NCBI RefSeq assembly: GCF_000311785.1
Contig: NZ_HE978535.1
Coordinates: 170,059-207,555, forward strand
DNA length: 37,497 nt
DNA from: Brevibacillus massiliensis
Lineage (GTDB): Bacteria; Bacillota; Bacilli; Brevibacillales; Brevibacillaceae
Direction of reading: 5' to 3'
Part shown: positions 1-9,384 of the stretch, in pieces
How the letters are laid out: each line of letters opens with the position of its first letter
Numbering within the stretch: position 1 is the first letter of the stretch
Position numbers and translations under genes: made by a program
The notes under the pieces: model-generated
The model's database searches: none
The model's input: only the letters and a program-made list of their open reading frames with translations
What the model was told of the DNA's origin: nothing

Positions 1-37
1 GCGCTGCACATCCATCGAAGAAAGGACAGAGGACGCC

Positions 38-1312
38 ATGTTTCATTTATTCACACACGGAGAAAAACTGCGGCCGATCGTCGAAGAGGTGGAAAAGCTG
101 ATCGAGCAGCGGCACCGGGAGATTGCCAAACTGGTTGATTACAATCAGCTGAAGGTGCTGCGTTCATTTCAGGCCCGCCAGGTAAACGAATTTCATTTTG
201 CACCGTCTACCGGTTACGGGTATGACGACGTCGGACGAGCCACCCTGGAAGCGATCTATGCCGACGTATTCGGCGGGGAAGCGGCGCTGGTGCGGCCGCA
301 AATCGTCTCCGGCACGCACGCGATTGCCATCTCGCTGTTTGGTCTGCTGCGCCCCGGCGACGAATTGATGTACATCACCGGCAAGCCGTATGACACGCTG
401 GAGGAGGTGATCGGCGTCCGAGGACACGGACAAGGCTCGTTAAAGGAGTACGGGATCGGCTATCAGGCGATCCCGCTGACAGCGGAGGGAGAGGTCGACT
501 TTGACGCCGTCGCCCGGGCGTTGACACCGGCGACGAAGGTGATCGGCATTCAGCGTTCGCGCGGGTATGCCGACCGTCCATCCTTTCCCATCGCCAAGCT
601 GGAAGAGATGATTTCGTTCGTAAAGGGGCTTAATCCCAAGCTGATCGTGTTTGTCGACAATTGTTACGGCGAGTTTACCGAAGAGCGGGAGCCGCTGCAA
701 GCGGGGGCAGACATCATGGCCGGCTCGCTGATCAAGAATCCGGGCGGCGGGATTGTCAAGACCGGCGGATATATCGTGGGCAGGGAGGAACTGGTCCGCC
801 TCGCTTCCTATCGAATGGCGGCGCCTGGCATCGGAGCGGAAGGAGGAGCGTCGCTCTACTCCCTGTTGGAGATGTATCAAGGTTTTTTCCTGGCTCCGCA
901 CGTCGTCGGCGAAGCGCTGAAGGGGGCGATTTTTTCTTCGGCCTTGCTGGAGCGGCTGGGCTTTCGGACCAACCCGCTCTGGAACGATCCGCGGACAGAC
1001 TTGATTCAATCCGTCGCATTCGGTTCGGCTGAACGGTTGATCGCCTTCTGCCAGGGGATTCAGAAAGCCTCTCCCGTGGACTCTCACGTTTTGCCCCAGC
1101 CCAGCGACATGCCGGGGTACAAGGACCCGGTCATCATGGCGGCGGGCACGTTTATCCAAGGCGCCAGCATTGAATTTACGGCAGACGGACCGATCCGTCC
1201 GCCGTATCTGGGCTTTGTACAGGGGGGCTTGACCTACTCCCACGTAAAGGTGGGAATCCTTACAGCGCTGGATGAACTGCTGGTAAAAGGACTGCTTGAC
1301 CTGCCCGAGTGA
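38..1312 (+). CDS. ynbB: Methionine gamma-lyase family PLP enzyme (YnbB-like, 'aluminium resistance protein')
   Basis: This 424-residue protein belongs to the fold-type I PLP enzymes annotated as methionine gamma-lyase family or aluminium resistance protein. It is presumably cytosolic. The PLP-binding lysine is likely Lys233 in SLIKNPGG, preceded by VDNCYGEF (about 206-213), where the Asp would contact the pyridine nitrogen, and by a phosphate-binding SGTHA segment near 91-95. The ATG at 38 follows AGAGGA at a good distance. It lies directly upstream of glnR-glnA, the same order as ynbB-glnR-glnA in Bacillus subtilis. In that genome the preceding gene is hflX; the 37 bases before the start carry no stop in the forward frames, so the end of that gene may overlap here, but I cannot identify it. 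The family is sure; the substrate is unknown. Confidence 0.88.
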   Translation: MFHLFTHGEKLRPIVEEVEKLIEQRHREIAKLVDYNQLKVLRSFQARQVNEFHFAPSTGYGYDDVGRATLEAIYADVFGGEAALVRPQIVSGTHAIAISLFGLLRPGDELMYITGKPYDTLEEVIGVRGHGQGSLKEYGIGYQAIPLTAEGEVDFDAVARALTPATKVIGIQRSRGYADRPSFPIAKLEEMISFVKGLNPKLIVFVDNCYGEFTEEREPLQAGADIMAGSLIKNPGGGIVKTGGYIVGREELVRLASYRMAAPGIGAEGGASLYSLLEMYQGFFLAPHVVGEALKGAIFSSALLERLGFRTNPLWNDPRTDLIQSVAFGSAERLIAFCQGIQKASPVDSHVLPQPSDMPGYKDPVIMAAGTFIQGASIEFTADGPIRPPYLGFVQGGLTYSHVKVGILTALDELLVKGLLDLPE

Positions 1313-1329
1313 AGCCGTTTCAAATCTGA

Positions 1330-1346
1330 TGTTAATTTTCCTAACA
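1330..1346. promoter_or_regulatory. GlnR operator 1 (upstream)
   Basis: TGTTAATTTTCCTAACA matches the GlnR/TnrA consensus TGTNA-N7-TNACA exactly. It sits just upstream of the -35 box of the glnRA promoter, as the first of the two glnRA operators does in B. subtilis. Confidence 0.85.
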
Positions 1347-1350
1347 TGCA

Positions 1351-1380
1351 TTGACATGAAAGGTGACATTCATGTAGAAT
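1351..1380 (+). promoter_or_regulatory. Sigma-A promoter of glnRA
   Basis: TTGACA (1351-1356), an 18-base spacer, then TAGAAT (1375-1380). It lies 35 bases before the glnR start and overlaps the second GlnR site. Confidence 0.8.
1352..1368. promoter_or_regulatory. GlnR operator 2 (overlaps -35)
   Basis: TGACATGAAAGGTGACA is a TGACA-N7-TGACA element overlapping the -35 box and spacer. It deviates from the perfect consensus much as the second glnRA operator of B. subtilis does, so binding here would block polymerase. Confidence 0.65.
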
Positions 1381-1414
1381 GAAAAACAAGGAACAGGATA
1401 GGGGAGGGTAACGC

Positions 1415-1819
1415 ATGAGTGATCAGGATCGTCGCGCCATGGCTCTCTTTCCCATAGGTATCGTCATGAAGCTTACAGAGCTAACCGCCAGACAGATTCG
1501 CTATTACGAGCAGAACGGTTTGATCCAACCGGCCCGAACGGAAGGCAGGCAGCGTTTGTTTTCCTTCAACGATGTGGACCGGCTGCTCGAAATAAAAGAG
1601 CTGTTGGATAAAGGCTTGAACATCGCGGGGATCAAGCAGGTGCTGAAGATGCCGCCGGCTGCAGAAAAGCAGGCCATGTCGGCACCGAAGGAGAAAGCGG
1701 CAAAGAAAGAACTAAGCGACAAGGAGCTGCGCCAATTGCTGAAGCAGCAGTTGTTCAATCCTTCCCTTACGCACGAGCCGGTATTGAACCGCGGCGAACT
1801 TTCACGATTTTTTCACTGA
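1415..1819 (+). CDS. glnR: Transcriptional repressor GlnR (MerR family)
   Basis: GlnR represses nitrogen-assimilation genes, including its own operon, when nitrogen is plentiful, acting with feedback-inhibited glutamine synthetase. The 134-residue product is full length. It opens with the family's conserved RRxMALFPIGIVM stretch and has a MerR-type winged helix from about 15 to 80 (LTARQIRYYEQNGLI, then FNDVDRLLEIK). After a Lys/Ala-rich linker come LSDKELRQLLKQQ and a terminal SRFFH, the tail known in B. subtilis to be autoinhibitory and to respond to GlnA. The ATG at 1415 has GGGGAGGG upstream. It is followed after 48 bases by glnA in the classic dicistronic operon, and the two operators upstream predict autorepression. 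Confidence 0.96.
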   Translation: MSDQDRRAMALFPIGIVMKLTELTARQIRYYEQNGLIQPARTEGRQRLFSFNDVDRLLEIKELLDKGLNIAGIKQVLKMPPAAEKQAMSAPKEKAAKKELSDKELRQLLKQQLFNPSLTHEPVLNRGELSRFFH

Positions 1820-1867
1820 TTTCTGGTGAAGAAATAGATAGAGAATCCAGTCAGGAGGAGAAAAACC

Positions 1868-3202
1868 ATGAGCCGTTACACGAAAGAAGAAATTTTGCGC
1901 TTGGCAGAAGAGGAAAACGTCAATTTTATTCGCCTGCAATTTACGGATTTAATGGGGATGATCAAAAACGTAGAAATTCCGCTGTCACAGCTCCCGAAAG
2001 CGCTGGACAACAAAATGATGTTCGACGGCTCATCGATTGAAGGGTTCGTCCGCATTGAAGAGTCTGACATGTACCTGTATCCCGACCTCGACACCTGGGT
2101 TGTTTTTCCCTGGGGAAATGAGCACGGGAAGGTAGCTCGCCTGATCTGCGACATTTACAATCCGGATGGTACACCGTTTGAGGGGGATCCGCGCTACATC
2201 CTCAGACGGGCGATGAAAGAAGCGGAGGAGATGGGCTTTACGAAGTTCAACGTAGGCTCCGAACCTGAATTCTTCCTGTTTAAATTAAATGAGAAGGGCG
2301 ATCCCACCTTGGATCTGAACGACCAGGGCGGATACTTTGATTTCGCGCCGCTCGACTTGGGCGAAAACTGCCGCCGGGACATCGTGCTGACACTGGAAAA
2401 AATGGGTTTTGAGGTAGAAGCCTCCCACCATGAAGTGGCTCCCGGGCAGCACGAGATCGACTTCAAATATGCGAACGCGCTGAAAGCAGCCGATCAAATC
2501 CTCACCTTTAAACTGGTGGTCAAGACGATTGCCCGCCAACACGGGCTGCACGCCACCTTTATGCCCAAGCCGCTGTTCGGCGTTGCCGGCTCCGGGATGC
2601 ATACACACCAATCGCTGTTCTCCGGAAACGAGAACACGTTCTACGACGAGTCGGATGAGTACGGCCTGAGCGTCACGGCAAAACACTATCTGGCAGGAAT
2701 TCTCGCTCACGCCCGCGGTTTTGCCGCGATCACCAATCCATTGGTCAACTCCTACAAGAGATTGGTGCCTGGATACGAAGCTCCCTGCTATGTGGCCTGG
2801 TCAGGCAAAAACCGCTCGCCGCTCGTGCGGATTCCCGCTTCCCGCGGCCTGAGCACGCGGATCGAAGTCCGCAATCCCGACCCGGCAGCCAACCCGTATC
2901 TGGCGCTGGCAGTCATGCTCAAAGCAGGACTCGACGGCATTAAACGAAAACTGCCGCTGCTTCCGGCCGTCGATCGCAACATCTACGTGATGAGCGAGCA
3001 GGAGCGGGAAGAAAACGGTGTAGCCAACCTGCCGGCTACGTTGAAAGAAGCGATCGAATGCTTGAAGGACGATCCGGTGATTTGCGAAGCGCTGGGCGAG
3101 CACGCATTGGTTCACTTTATCGAAGCGAAAGAAATCGAATGGGATATGTTCCGCACCCGTGTCCACGACTGGGAGCGCGAGCAGTACATGACGATGTATT
3201 GA
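1868..3202 (+). CDS. glnA: Type I glutamine synthetase (GSI-alpha)
   Basis: It makes glutamine from glutamate, ammonia and ATP in the cytosol. In Bacilli it also controls GlnR and TnrA when feedback-inhibited. The protein has 444 residues, the usual length of GSI-alpha. [10 protein letters not shown] lies at 51-60, the catalytic GSEPEFFLF strand near 130-138, HTHQS near 245-249 and KNRSP near 314-318. Arg62 and Glu304 (in VPGYEAP) occupy the positions that mediate feedback inhibition in B. subtilis, so the enzyme should be of the regulatory feedback-inhibited type; the adenylylation loop of GSI-beta is absent. A strong CAGGAGGAG site precedes the ATG. The gene is second in the glnRA operon and ends at an intrinsic terminator. 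Confidence 0.97.
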   Translation: MSRYTKEEILRLAEEENVNFIRLQFTDLMGMIKNVEIPLSQLPKALDNKMMFDGSSIEGFVRIEESDMYLYPDLDTWVVFPWGNEHGKVARLICDIYNPDGTPFEGDPRYILRRAMKEAEEMGFTKFNVGSEPEFFLFKLNEKGDPTLDLNDQGGYFDFAPLDLGENCRRDIVLTLEKMGFEVEASHHEVAPGQHEIDFKYANALKAADQILTFKLVVKTIARQHGLHATFMPKPLFGVAGSGMHTHQSLFSGNENTFYDESDEYGLSVTAKHYLAGILAHARGFAAITNPLVNSYKRLVPGYEAPCYVAWSGKNRSPLVRIPASRGLSTRIEVRNPDPAANPYLALAVMLKAGLDGIKRKLPLLPAVDRNIYVMSEQEREENGVANLPATLKEAIECLKDDPVICEALGEHALVHFIEAKEIEWDMFRTRVHDWEREQYMTMY

Positions 3203-3209
3203 TGGGAAG

Positions 3210-3246
3210 AAACCCTTGCGCCTGTAGGTGTGAGGGTTTTTCTTTT
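3210..3246 (+). terminator. Intrinsic terminator of glnRA
   Basis: AAACCCT (3210-3216) pairs with AGGGTTT (3233-3239). The stem extends inward through G-U and G-C pairs to a TGTA loop and is followed by TTTTCTTTT. Confidence 0.85.
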
Positions 3247-3430
3247 GTGTGGGTGAATGGCGGAATTTTTTTCGGAATGGGTTCCATCGTGGCAATCCCG
3301 GGGGTATTTTTCACTAAGGCAGACAGTCCGACTCGTTCCTGGCGGGCTATTCTGGCCTGCGAGAATCTGTAACTTTTATGCCGGCTTGTTCGTAAAAATG
3401 GGGGAGAGTATTAGGAAAGGAGGCAGCGGG

Positions 3431-3916
3431 ATGGAGATACTATTGTGGATGATCGTGGTTGCTTTGTTTGTGATCAGTATCGCCGGTGTGTTCATGCCGG
3501 TATTGCCGGATACCCTGCTTCTCTGGGGAGGCTTCCTGCTGTACCAGTTTGCCATCGCCGAGCCGGGAGCGGGTCTGCCTGCTTCGTTCTGGTGGGGAAT
3601 GGCTGTGCTGAGCGTGCTGATATTCGGCGCCGACATTTTGATGAGCATGTACTTCGTGAAAAAGTATGGCGGCTCCAAGTGGTCTTCCCTCGGGGCGATT
3701 GCGGGTGTCATCCTGGGCATTATGATTTTCCCGCCGTTTGGCATCATCATATTCCCCTTTTTGATCGTCTTTGCCATCGAGATGTTTTTCCAGAATCAGC
3801 CTGCAGACAGGGCGTTGAAGGCGGGGTTGGGGTCGCTTGTCGCCTTTTTCAGCAGTGCCGTGATGAAGGTGGCTGTCCAGATTATCATGATCATCTGGTT
3901 TTTCATCGCGATCTGA
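3431..3916 (+). CDS. DUF456 family membrane protein
   Basis: This 161-residue integral membrane protein has four or five hydrophobic segments, at about 3-25, 29-44, 52-72, 84-120 and 140-160. The N-terminal VFMPVLPDTLLLWGG and the glycine-rich GAIAGVILGIMIFPP loop are typical of DUF456 (YqgC-like) proteins, whose function is not established. I place the start at the ATG at 3431, behind AAAGGAGG; the frame stays open further upstream to 3257, but that stretch has no ribosome site and no family similarity. The gene stands alone between the glnA terminator and a terminator shared with convergent lexA. The 184 bases before it show no promoter I trust. Confidence 0.85.
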   Translation: MEILLWMIVVALFVISIAGVFMPVLPDTLLLWGGFLLYQFAIAEPGAGLPASFWWGMAVLSVLIFGADILMSMYFVKKYGGSKWSSLGAIAGVILGIMIFPPFGIIIFPFLIVFAIEMFFQNQPADRALKAGLGSLVAFFSSAVMKVAVQIIMIIWFFIAI

Positions 3917-3962
3917 CCGTCCCGGGGAAAGAGGGAGCAAACAGAGAAGACAATGCAAAACA

Positions 3963-4012
3963 GGGCTGTACCGTGAGGCGGAATCGTCCGCTTTCGGTAC
4001 AGCCCTTGTGTT
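3963..4012. terminator. Convergent terminator between DUF456 gene and lexA
   Basis: GGGCTGTACCG (3963-3973) pairs perfectly with CGGTACAGCCC (3995-4005), with a smaller hairpin inside the loop. It is followed by TTGTG and a T-run on the plus strand, and by TGTTTTG on the minus strand, so it can serve both converging genes. Confidence 0.75.
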
Positions 4013-4031
4013 TTTGAAGAACGTTTTTGCA

Positions 4032-4655
4032 TTAATGAATGATGCGATACACACCGATCACCTTGCCCAGTATCGACACGCTGTCGAGGATGATCGGGGA
4101 CAGAGCCGCGTTTTCCGGCTGGAGGCGGAAGTGGGTTCTCTCTTTGAAGAAGCGCTTCACTGTCGCTTCGTCGTCTTCCGTCATGGCTACGACGATGTCG
4201 CCGTTGTCGGCTACGCTCTGCTGGCGTACGATGACGTAGTCGCCGTCCAAAATGCCCGCTTCAATCATGCTGTCTCCGGAGACTCGCAGCATGAAGACTT
4301 TGTCAGACGAAACGATGTGTTCCGGCAGGGGAAAGTAGTCTTCTACCTCTTCAATTGCCGTAATGGGTTGACCCGCTGTTACTTTGCCGACGACTGGAAC
4401 GCGCACGACAGGCTGTTCGAACTCGTCCTGGAAACGGCCGCCTTCCTGCAGCAGCTCGATCGCTCGGGGTTTGGTCGGATCGCGGCGAATCAGCCCCTTT
4501 TTTTCCAGTCGTTCCAGGTGGCCGTGAACCGTGGAACTGGAAGCCAGTCCGACGGCTTCACCAATCTCGCGCACAGATGGAGGATAGCCCTTGTCCTTCA
4601 CTTCTTTGCGGATAAAGTCGATAATTGCCTGCTGACGTTGGGACAGCTTGGACAT
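4032..4655 (-). CDS. lexA: SOS repressor LexA
   Basis: LexA represses DNA-damage genes and cleaves itself when RecA is activated. The 207-residue protein has an N-terminal winged helix (about 1-65, [20 protein letters not shown]) and a C-terminal S24 peptidase-like domain. Cleavage would occur at Ala94-Gly95 in GKVTAGQPI. The catalytic dyad is Ser129 (VSGDSM) and Lys167 (EATVKRFF). The ATG at 4655 is preceded on the minus strand by GAGGTG. It diverges from yneA, and its own promoter overlaps a LexA box, so it is autoregulated. All functional residues are present. Confidence 0.97.
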   Translation of the reverse strand: MSKLSQRQQAIIDFIRKEVKDKGYPPSVREIGEAVGLASSSTVHGHLERLEKKGLIRRDPTKPRAIELLQEGGRFQDEFEQPVVRVPVVGKVTAGQPITAIEEVEDYFPLPEHIVSSDKVFMLRVSGDSMIEAGILDGDYVIVRQQSVADNGDIVVAMTEDDEATVKRFFKERTHFRLQPENAALSPIILDSVSILGKVIGVYRIIH

Positions 4656-4688
4656 CGTGACACCTCAATTCTCCTGATCTTTTTCTAC

Positions 4689-4717
4689 ATTATACCATGG
4701 GATCTTGCGTTCGACAA
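4689..4717 (-). promoter_or_regulatory. lexA promoter
   Basis: On the minus strand, TTGTCG (plus 4712-4717), a 17-base spacer and TATAAT (plus 4689-4694). The -35 box overlaps the LexA site at 4715-4728. Confidence 0.75.
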
Positions 4718-4728
4718 ACATAAGTTCG
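4715..4728. promoter_or_regulatory. LexA box 1 (at lexA -35)
   Basis: CAAACATAAGTTCG, reverse complement CGAACTTATGTTTG, is one base off the Gram-positive consensus CGAAC-N4-GTTCG. Its position predicts autorepression of lexA. Confidence 0.75.
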
Positions 4729-4737
4729 ATTTTTTTG

Positions 4738-4766
4738 TTGACATGAACACATGTTCGCATTATGAT
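4738..4766 (+). promoter_or_regulatory. yneA promoter
   Basis: TTGACA (4738-4743), a 17-base spacer, then TATGAT (4761-4766). The spacer contains a complete LexA box, so repressor and polymerase must compete. Confidence 0.85.
4744..4757. promoter_or_regulatory. LexA box 2 (inside yneA promoter)
   Basis: TGAACACATGTTCG contains a perfect GAAC-N4-GTTC and lies exactly between the -35 and -10 boxes of yneA. Confidence 0.88.
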
Positions 4767-4778
4767 AGAGACAAATAC

Positions 4779-4792
4779 AGAACAAATGTTTG
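4779..4792. promoter_or_regulatory. LexA box 3 (downstream of yneA -10)
   Basis: AGAACAAATGTTTG is a near-consensus LexA box just after the expected transcription start and before the yneA start codon. It would reinforce repression. Confidence 0.65.
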
Positions 4793-4806
4793 CGGGGTGT
4801 TGTTTT

Positions 4807-5118
4807 ATGATGAACACTGTACATAAACGCCGGGGCAGATTGGGAATCAGGCGCGGACAAGCCTTATTGATGATGTTAACTTTCTGTTTTATCCTCTACA
4901 TATTAAGCGATCTGGTCTTTGCTTCCGAGCCGGAGGCGGCTATTCGGATGGAAGTGACGGTACAGGAGGGGGACAGCCTCTGGAAGCTGGCAGCCGAGTA
5001 CCACGACCCTGATAAAGTGGACATTCGGGATTACGTCCAATTGCTCAAAGATGTAAACCATCTGGAGGATCCGACGATCTATCCCGGCCAGACGCTGATC
5101 ATTCCCGTACAAAAGTAA
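4807..5118 (+). CDS. yneA: YneA-like SOS cell-division suppressor (LysM protein)
   Basis: YneA delays septum formation during SOS in Bacilli and acts at the membrane/cell-wall face. This product has 103 residues, close to the 105 of B. subtilis. A basic N-terminus is followed by one hydrophobic segment (about 18-39) and a LysM domain (about 48-101) with VQEGDSLWKLAAEY and YPGQTLIIPV. I start it at the ATG at 4807; an in-frame ATG at 4762 falls inside the -10 box and cannot be transcribed from this promoter. The ribosome site is weak (GGGGTG). In B. subtilis a resolvase gene, yneB, follows; here ynzC comes directly. Confidence 0.9.
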   Translation: MMNTVHKRRGRLGIRRGQALLMMLTFCFILYILSDLVFASEPEAAIRMEVTVQEGDSLWKLAAEYHDPDKVDIRDYVQLLKDVNHLEDPTIYPGQTLIIPVQK

Positions 5119-5136
5119 AACGAGCGGCCATCCGTG

Positions 5137-5145
5137 TGCTATAAT
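5137..5145 (+). promoter_or_regulatory. Extended -10 promoter of ynzC
   Basis: TG-N-TATAAT: TG at 5137-5138 and TATAAT at 5140-5145, with no recognisable -35 box. It would let ynzC be transcribed separately from SOS-controlled yneA. Confidence 0.6.
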
Positions 5146-5176
5146 AGACAGACGATGCAAAGATGGAGGGACAGAT

Positions 5177-5365
5177 GTGGTTACTGACGCGGAGATCAAG
5201 AGGATTAACGAGTTGGCGAAAAAGTCGAAGGAATCAGGACTAACTGACGAGGAAAAACAGGAACAGCAGCGGCTTCGGCAGAAGTACATCGCTGCCGTTC
5301 GCACTTCATTGAAGGCCAATTTGGACGCAATCCGCTTTGTGGATGAGAACGATATAAAGCATTGA
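5177..5365 (+). CDS. ynzC: DUF896 family protein YnzC
   Basis: This small 62-residue protein matches the DUF896 family: IKRINELAKKSKESGLT, then EEKQEQQRLRQKYIAAVR. The family has two helices forming a hairpin. In B. subtilis ynzC lies in the SOS region next to yneA and has been linked to that operon, but its biochemical role is not established. It starts with GTG at 5177, seven bases after GGAGGG; a nearby ATG at 5175 is in another frame and gives no family match. The C-terminus is shorter than the B. subtilis protein. It ends at a strong terminator. Confidence 0.85.
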   Translation: MVTDAEIKRINELAKKSKESGLTDEEKQEQQRLRQKYIAAVRTSLKANLDAIRFVDENDIKH

Positions 5366-5375
5366 CAGCGGCGCA

Positions 5376-5417
5376 CCCCCTCATTCCGGTCCATGTATTC
5401 GGGATGAGGGGGATTTT
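5376..5417 (+). terminator. Intrinsic terminator after ynzC
   Basis: CCCCCTCAT (5376-5384) pairs perfectly with ATGAGGGGG (5404-5412), extended inward by several pairs, and is followed by ATTTT. Confidence 0.8.
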
Positions 5418-5501
5418 CCGTCAGTAAGATGCATTTGCCGCTGCCCCGCTCCATTTGATACCATAAAAAGGAAACCATGCCGTGTGTAAGGAGGAGGTAC
5501 C

Positions 5502-7721
5502 GTGACAGTCCGCCATCCGGCCTTTCAGGATGAACAATTGCACTTGGACGAGACGATAGCTGTCATCGATAAAGAAATAGACGATCTGCGCGAGGGTCTG
5601 AAGGAAGCAACGGATGACTACGTGAAGCAGGTCGTGCTTGCCGCCCAGTCCAAAGAGCTGCGCTATTTGGAACAGGCACGGCCAAAGCCGTATTTCGGCC
5701 GAATCGATTTCACCCGGGATGAAACCTTTGAACGGGATCGGGTGTATATCGGAAAGCGGGGAATGGTCAAAAGCGATACCTTTCAATCCGTCGTGGTCGA
5801 TTGGCGCGCTCCGATCGCCAGCCTGTATTACAGCGGAGAGAGCAAACAGGCTTCCTACCGCACCCCGCAAGGAATCGTCAGGGGGGAAGTAACGCTAAAG
5901 CGCAACTTCGCGATTGAAGACGGGAAGATCAAGGGAATCTACGACGGAGCGCTAAAAGAAACGATCAACCGGGAAGCAGGGGCGCCTGACGAGTTTCTCG
6001 ACGAGGGGTACATCGACGAATTTCTCGCTTCCCATCTCAACCAGACAAACGACAACCGTTTGAAGGACATCGTCGCCACCATACAGTCCGAGCAGAACAG
6101 CATTATTCGCGCGGAAAAAAACCATCCTGTCGTGGTCCAGGGGGTAGCCGGCAGCGGCAAGACGACGATCGCCCTGCACCGCCTGTCGTATTTGATTTAC
6201 AACTACCATCACGTCATGTCATCGAAGAAGTTTATGGTATTCGCTCCCAACCGGCTTTTTTTACATTACATATCCGACGTTCTCCCGGAATTGGGGGTAG
6301 AAGACGTCCAGCAGACCACGTTTTTTGACTGGGCGGTAAAACTGCTGAAGAAGGATTTTCCCAAGGGGTGGCGGATATTTGATCCGTCACGGTCCCAGTT
6401 GGTGTTTTTTGAGCCGGACGTCCCGCCTAAGCAGGCAGAAGCGGCCCGGCAGCGGATGGGGTTCAAGGGCTCGCTGGCCTGTCGTCAGACCATCGAAACC
6501 TATGTGCAAAAGCTTATCCTGGAACGGATACCGTTTAAATCGCTCCGCTTCGTGTACAAGAAGACGATGCAGGTTTTTGAGATCTCGGGAACGGAAATCC
6601 GCCGTTTGTTCGTAGAAGAGTACAGACAGCAGCCGCTCAAGGAGCGGGTCGAAACCCTGTACAAGCACCTCAAACAGCAGATGAATAAGCAGTTTTTCGC
6701 CTATATGCGGGAACATAAGATCGATTTGGACAAAAGGGCGCTCACCAAGTTTGAATCGCAGCTGGAGCAGATCGTTCAAGGCTATTTCGAGCAGTGGCCG
6801 AGCTTTGCGTTCTTTCCTGCCTACATCGAATTGATGTCTGACCCGGGCAGCCTCCGCCAAGCTGCTCCCGGATCAGTCAGTGAAGAGACCGTGAAGTCCG
6901 TCGTACAGACTTCTGTGGAGATTTTTGCCAAAGAGCGGCTGGAAGCGGAAGACTTGGCTCCTCTGCTCTACCTCAAACACCTGTTTGAGGGTCTGGACAA
7001 GCTGGGACGGTTTGATCACGCGGTCGTTGACGAAGCACAGGACCTGAGTGTTCTGGAAATCGCGCTGATTACCCTGATGACCAAGCAAAGCTCGGTCACG
7101 ATCGTCGGCGATATGGCCCAGGGCATTCATTCGTACCGCGGCATGCACAGCTGGGCGGAGATGACTGACGGGCTGTTTGCCGGTCACTCCCAGGAATTCT
7201 ACACCCTGGAACAGAGCTACCGCTCGACCGTAGAGATTATGCACTGGGCCAACCACGTCCTGGAGCGAGGCAATCTCAGCGGCATCACCTTCGCCAAGCC
7301 CGTCCTGCGCCACGGTGAAAAGCCGGTGTTCTTGCGCCTCCGTACGCAGTCCGAGGTGTTCGGCGATCTGGTCAAACAGGTTGGACAATACCAAAGCGAG
7401 GGATACGCCTCGATTGCGATCGTCACGAAAACCGTTTCGGAGGGGAAAAAAGCCTTTAAAGCCCTGATGCCCCAGCTGGAGGGAGTGCGGCTTTTAGGAT
7501 ACAAGGATGCGGAATACCCCGGGGGAGTGACGATTCTTCCCGCTTATCTGACCAAAGGGCTGCAGTTTGACGTGGTCATCCTGCTTGACGCCGACGAAGC
7601 TCACTACGGGCTAAACGAGCAGGATGCCAAACTGCTCTACGTCGCGATGACCCGCCCTGTGCACCGCTTGCTTCTCTATGCCATCCAGAGCCCGACGCCG
7701 CTCCTGTCCGGCCTCGCGTGA
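5502..7721 (+). CDS. helD: HelD-type superfamily 1 helicase (RNA polymerase recycling factor family)
   Basis: The 739-residue protein is a UvrD/Rep-like SF1 ATPase of the HelD (YvgS) class, which in B. subtilis binds RNA polymerase and helps clear stalled complexes. An N-terminal coiled-coil region (about 10-60) is the arm typical of HelD. Walker A is GVAGSGKTT at 213-221. Motif II is DEAQD at about 510-514, and motif III follows as VGDMAQGIHSYRG. Later come YRSTVEIMHWAN and the C-terminal YVAMTRPVHRLLLY, the motif VI region. It starts with GTG at 5502 behind GGAGGAGGT. It stands alone, converging on the sigma-54 regulator with only 18 bases between the stops and no visible terminator. A role as DNA helicase cannot be excluded. 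Confidence 0.88.
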   Translation: MTVRHPAFQDEQLHLDETIAVIDKEIDDLREGLKEATDDYVKQVVLAAQSKELRYLEQARPKPYFGRIDFTRDETFERDRVYIGKRGMVKSDTFQSVVVDWRAPIASLYYSGESKQASYRTPQGIVRGEVTLKRNFAIEDGKIKGIYDGALKETINREAGAPDEFLDEGYIDEFLASHLNQTNDNRLKDIVATIQSEQNSIIRAEKNHPVVVQGVAGSGKTTIALHRLSYLIYNYHHVMSSKKFMVFAPNRLFLHYISDVLPELGVEDVQQTTFFDWAVKLLKKDFPKGWRIFDPSRSQLVFFEPDVPPKQAEAARQRMGFKGSLACRQTIETYVQKLILERIPFKSLRFVYKKTMQVFEISGTEIRRLFVEEYRQQPLKERVETLYKHLKQQMNKQFFAYMREHKIDLDKRALTKFESQLEQIVQGYFEQWPSFAFFPAYIELMSDPGSLRQAAPGSVSEETVKSVVQTSVEIFAKERLEAEDLAPLLYLKHLFEGLDKLGRFDHAVVDEAQDLSVLEIALITLMTKQSSVTIVGDMAQGIHSYRGMHSWAEMTDGLFAGHSQEFYTLEQSYRSTVEIMHWANHVLERGNLSGITFAKPVLRHGEKPVFLRLRTQSEVFGDLVKQVGQYQSEGYASIAIVTKTVSEGKKAFKALMPQLEGVRLLGYKDAEYPGGVTILPAYLTKGLQFDVVILLDADEAHYGLNEQDAKLLYVAMTRPVHRLLLYAIQSPTPLLSGLA

Positions 7722-7739
7722 AGCGCTCCCCTGTCCCCT

Positions 7740-9093
<1,354 letters not shown>

Positions 9094-9134
9094 AAACACC
9101 TCTCCTTTCATCATAGAGTAGTGGTGTAGACACG

Positions 9135-9146
9135 CACCAGCTGGTG
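9135..9146. promoter_or_regulatory. Inverted repeat, probable activator site 1
   Basis: CACCAGCTGGTG is a perfect 12-base palindrome about 120 bases upstream of the -12 element, a usual distance for an enhancer-binding protein. The neighbour at 9155 shares its CACC/GGTG arms. Confidence 0.6.
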
Positions 9147-9154
9147 TGGCAGAG

Positions 9155-9168
9155 CACCGCGACTGGTG
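9155..9168. promoter_or_regulatory. Inverted repeat, probable activator site 2
   Basis: CACC-N6-GGTG (CACCGCGACTGGTG) repeats the arms of the palindrome at 9135 with a wider centre. Further GGTG half-sites occur at about 9121 and 9189. Confidence 0.5.
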
Positions 9169-9251
9169 TCCGTACGAGTCCCTCTATTGGTGCAATTATA
9201 CACAATATTCGAATTTATTCGCCGCATCCTGGCTTTCTTGGCTTGTTTTTT

Positions 9252-9269
9252 TTGGCACGCAGCTTGCTA
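9252..9269 (+). promoter_or_regulatory. Sigma-54 (-24/-12) promoter
   Basis: TTGGCACGCAGCTTGCTA matches the RpoN consensus: GG at 9254-9255, GC at 9266-9267 and exactly 10 bases between. It lies 115 bases upstream of the hydrolase start, downstream of the inverted repeats, and points away from the sigma-54 activator gene. Confidence 0.9.
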
Positions 9270-9384
9270 TTTACGTTGTGTGAACACGTCAGGGGGTGAT
9301 CTACCGAAAAAAACCGGAGCTGCTTGGCGTATCAGACTAATTGGTCCGTGTCGGCAAATTTGAAATCAGGGAGGTAGTACGGCG

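Noticed and set aside
440..1369. 309-codon minus-strand frame opposite the PLP enzyme gene
   Set aside because: Shadow of a strongly conserved gene, with no ribosome site, and its start would lie in the glnR promoter.
3257..3430. Longer N-terminus for the DUF456 protein, and a TTGTTC/TATTAG promoter near 3386-3414
   Set aside because: The extension has no SD or similarity; the promoter would start transcription inside the ribosome site.
4008..4826. 272-codon plus-strand frame opposite lexA
   Set aside because: Antisense to a complete LexA and crossing both SOS promoters; no family similarity.
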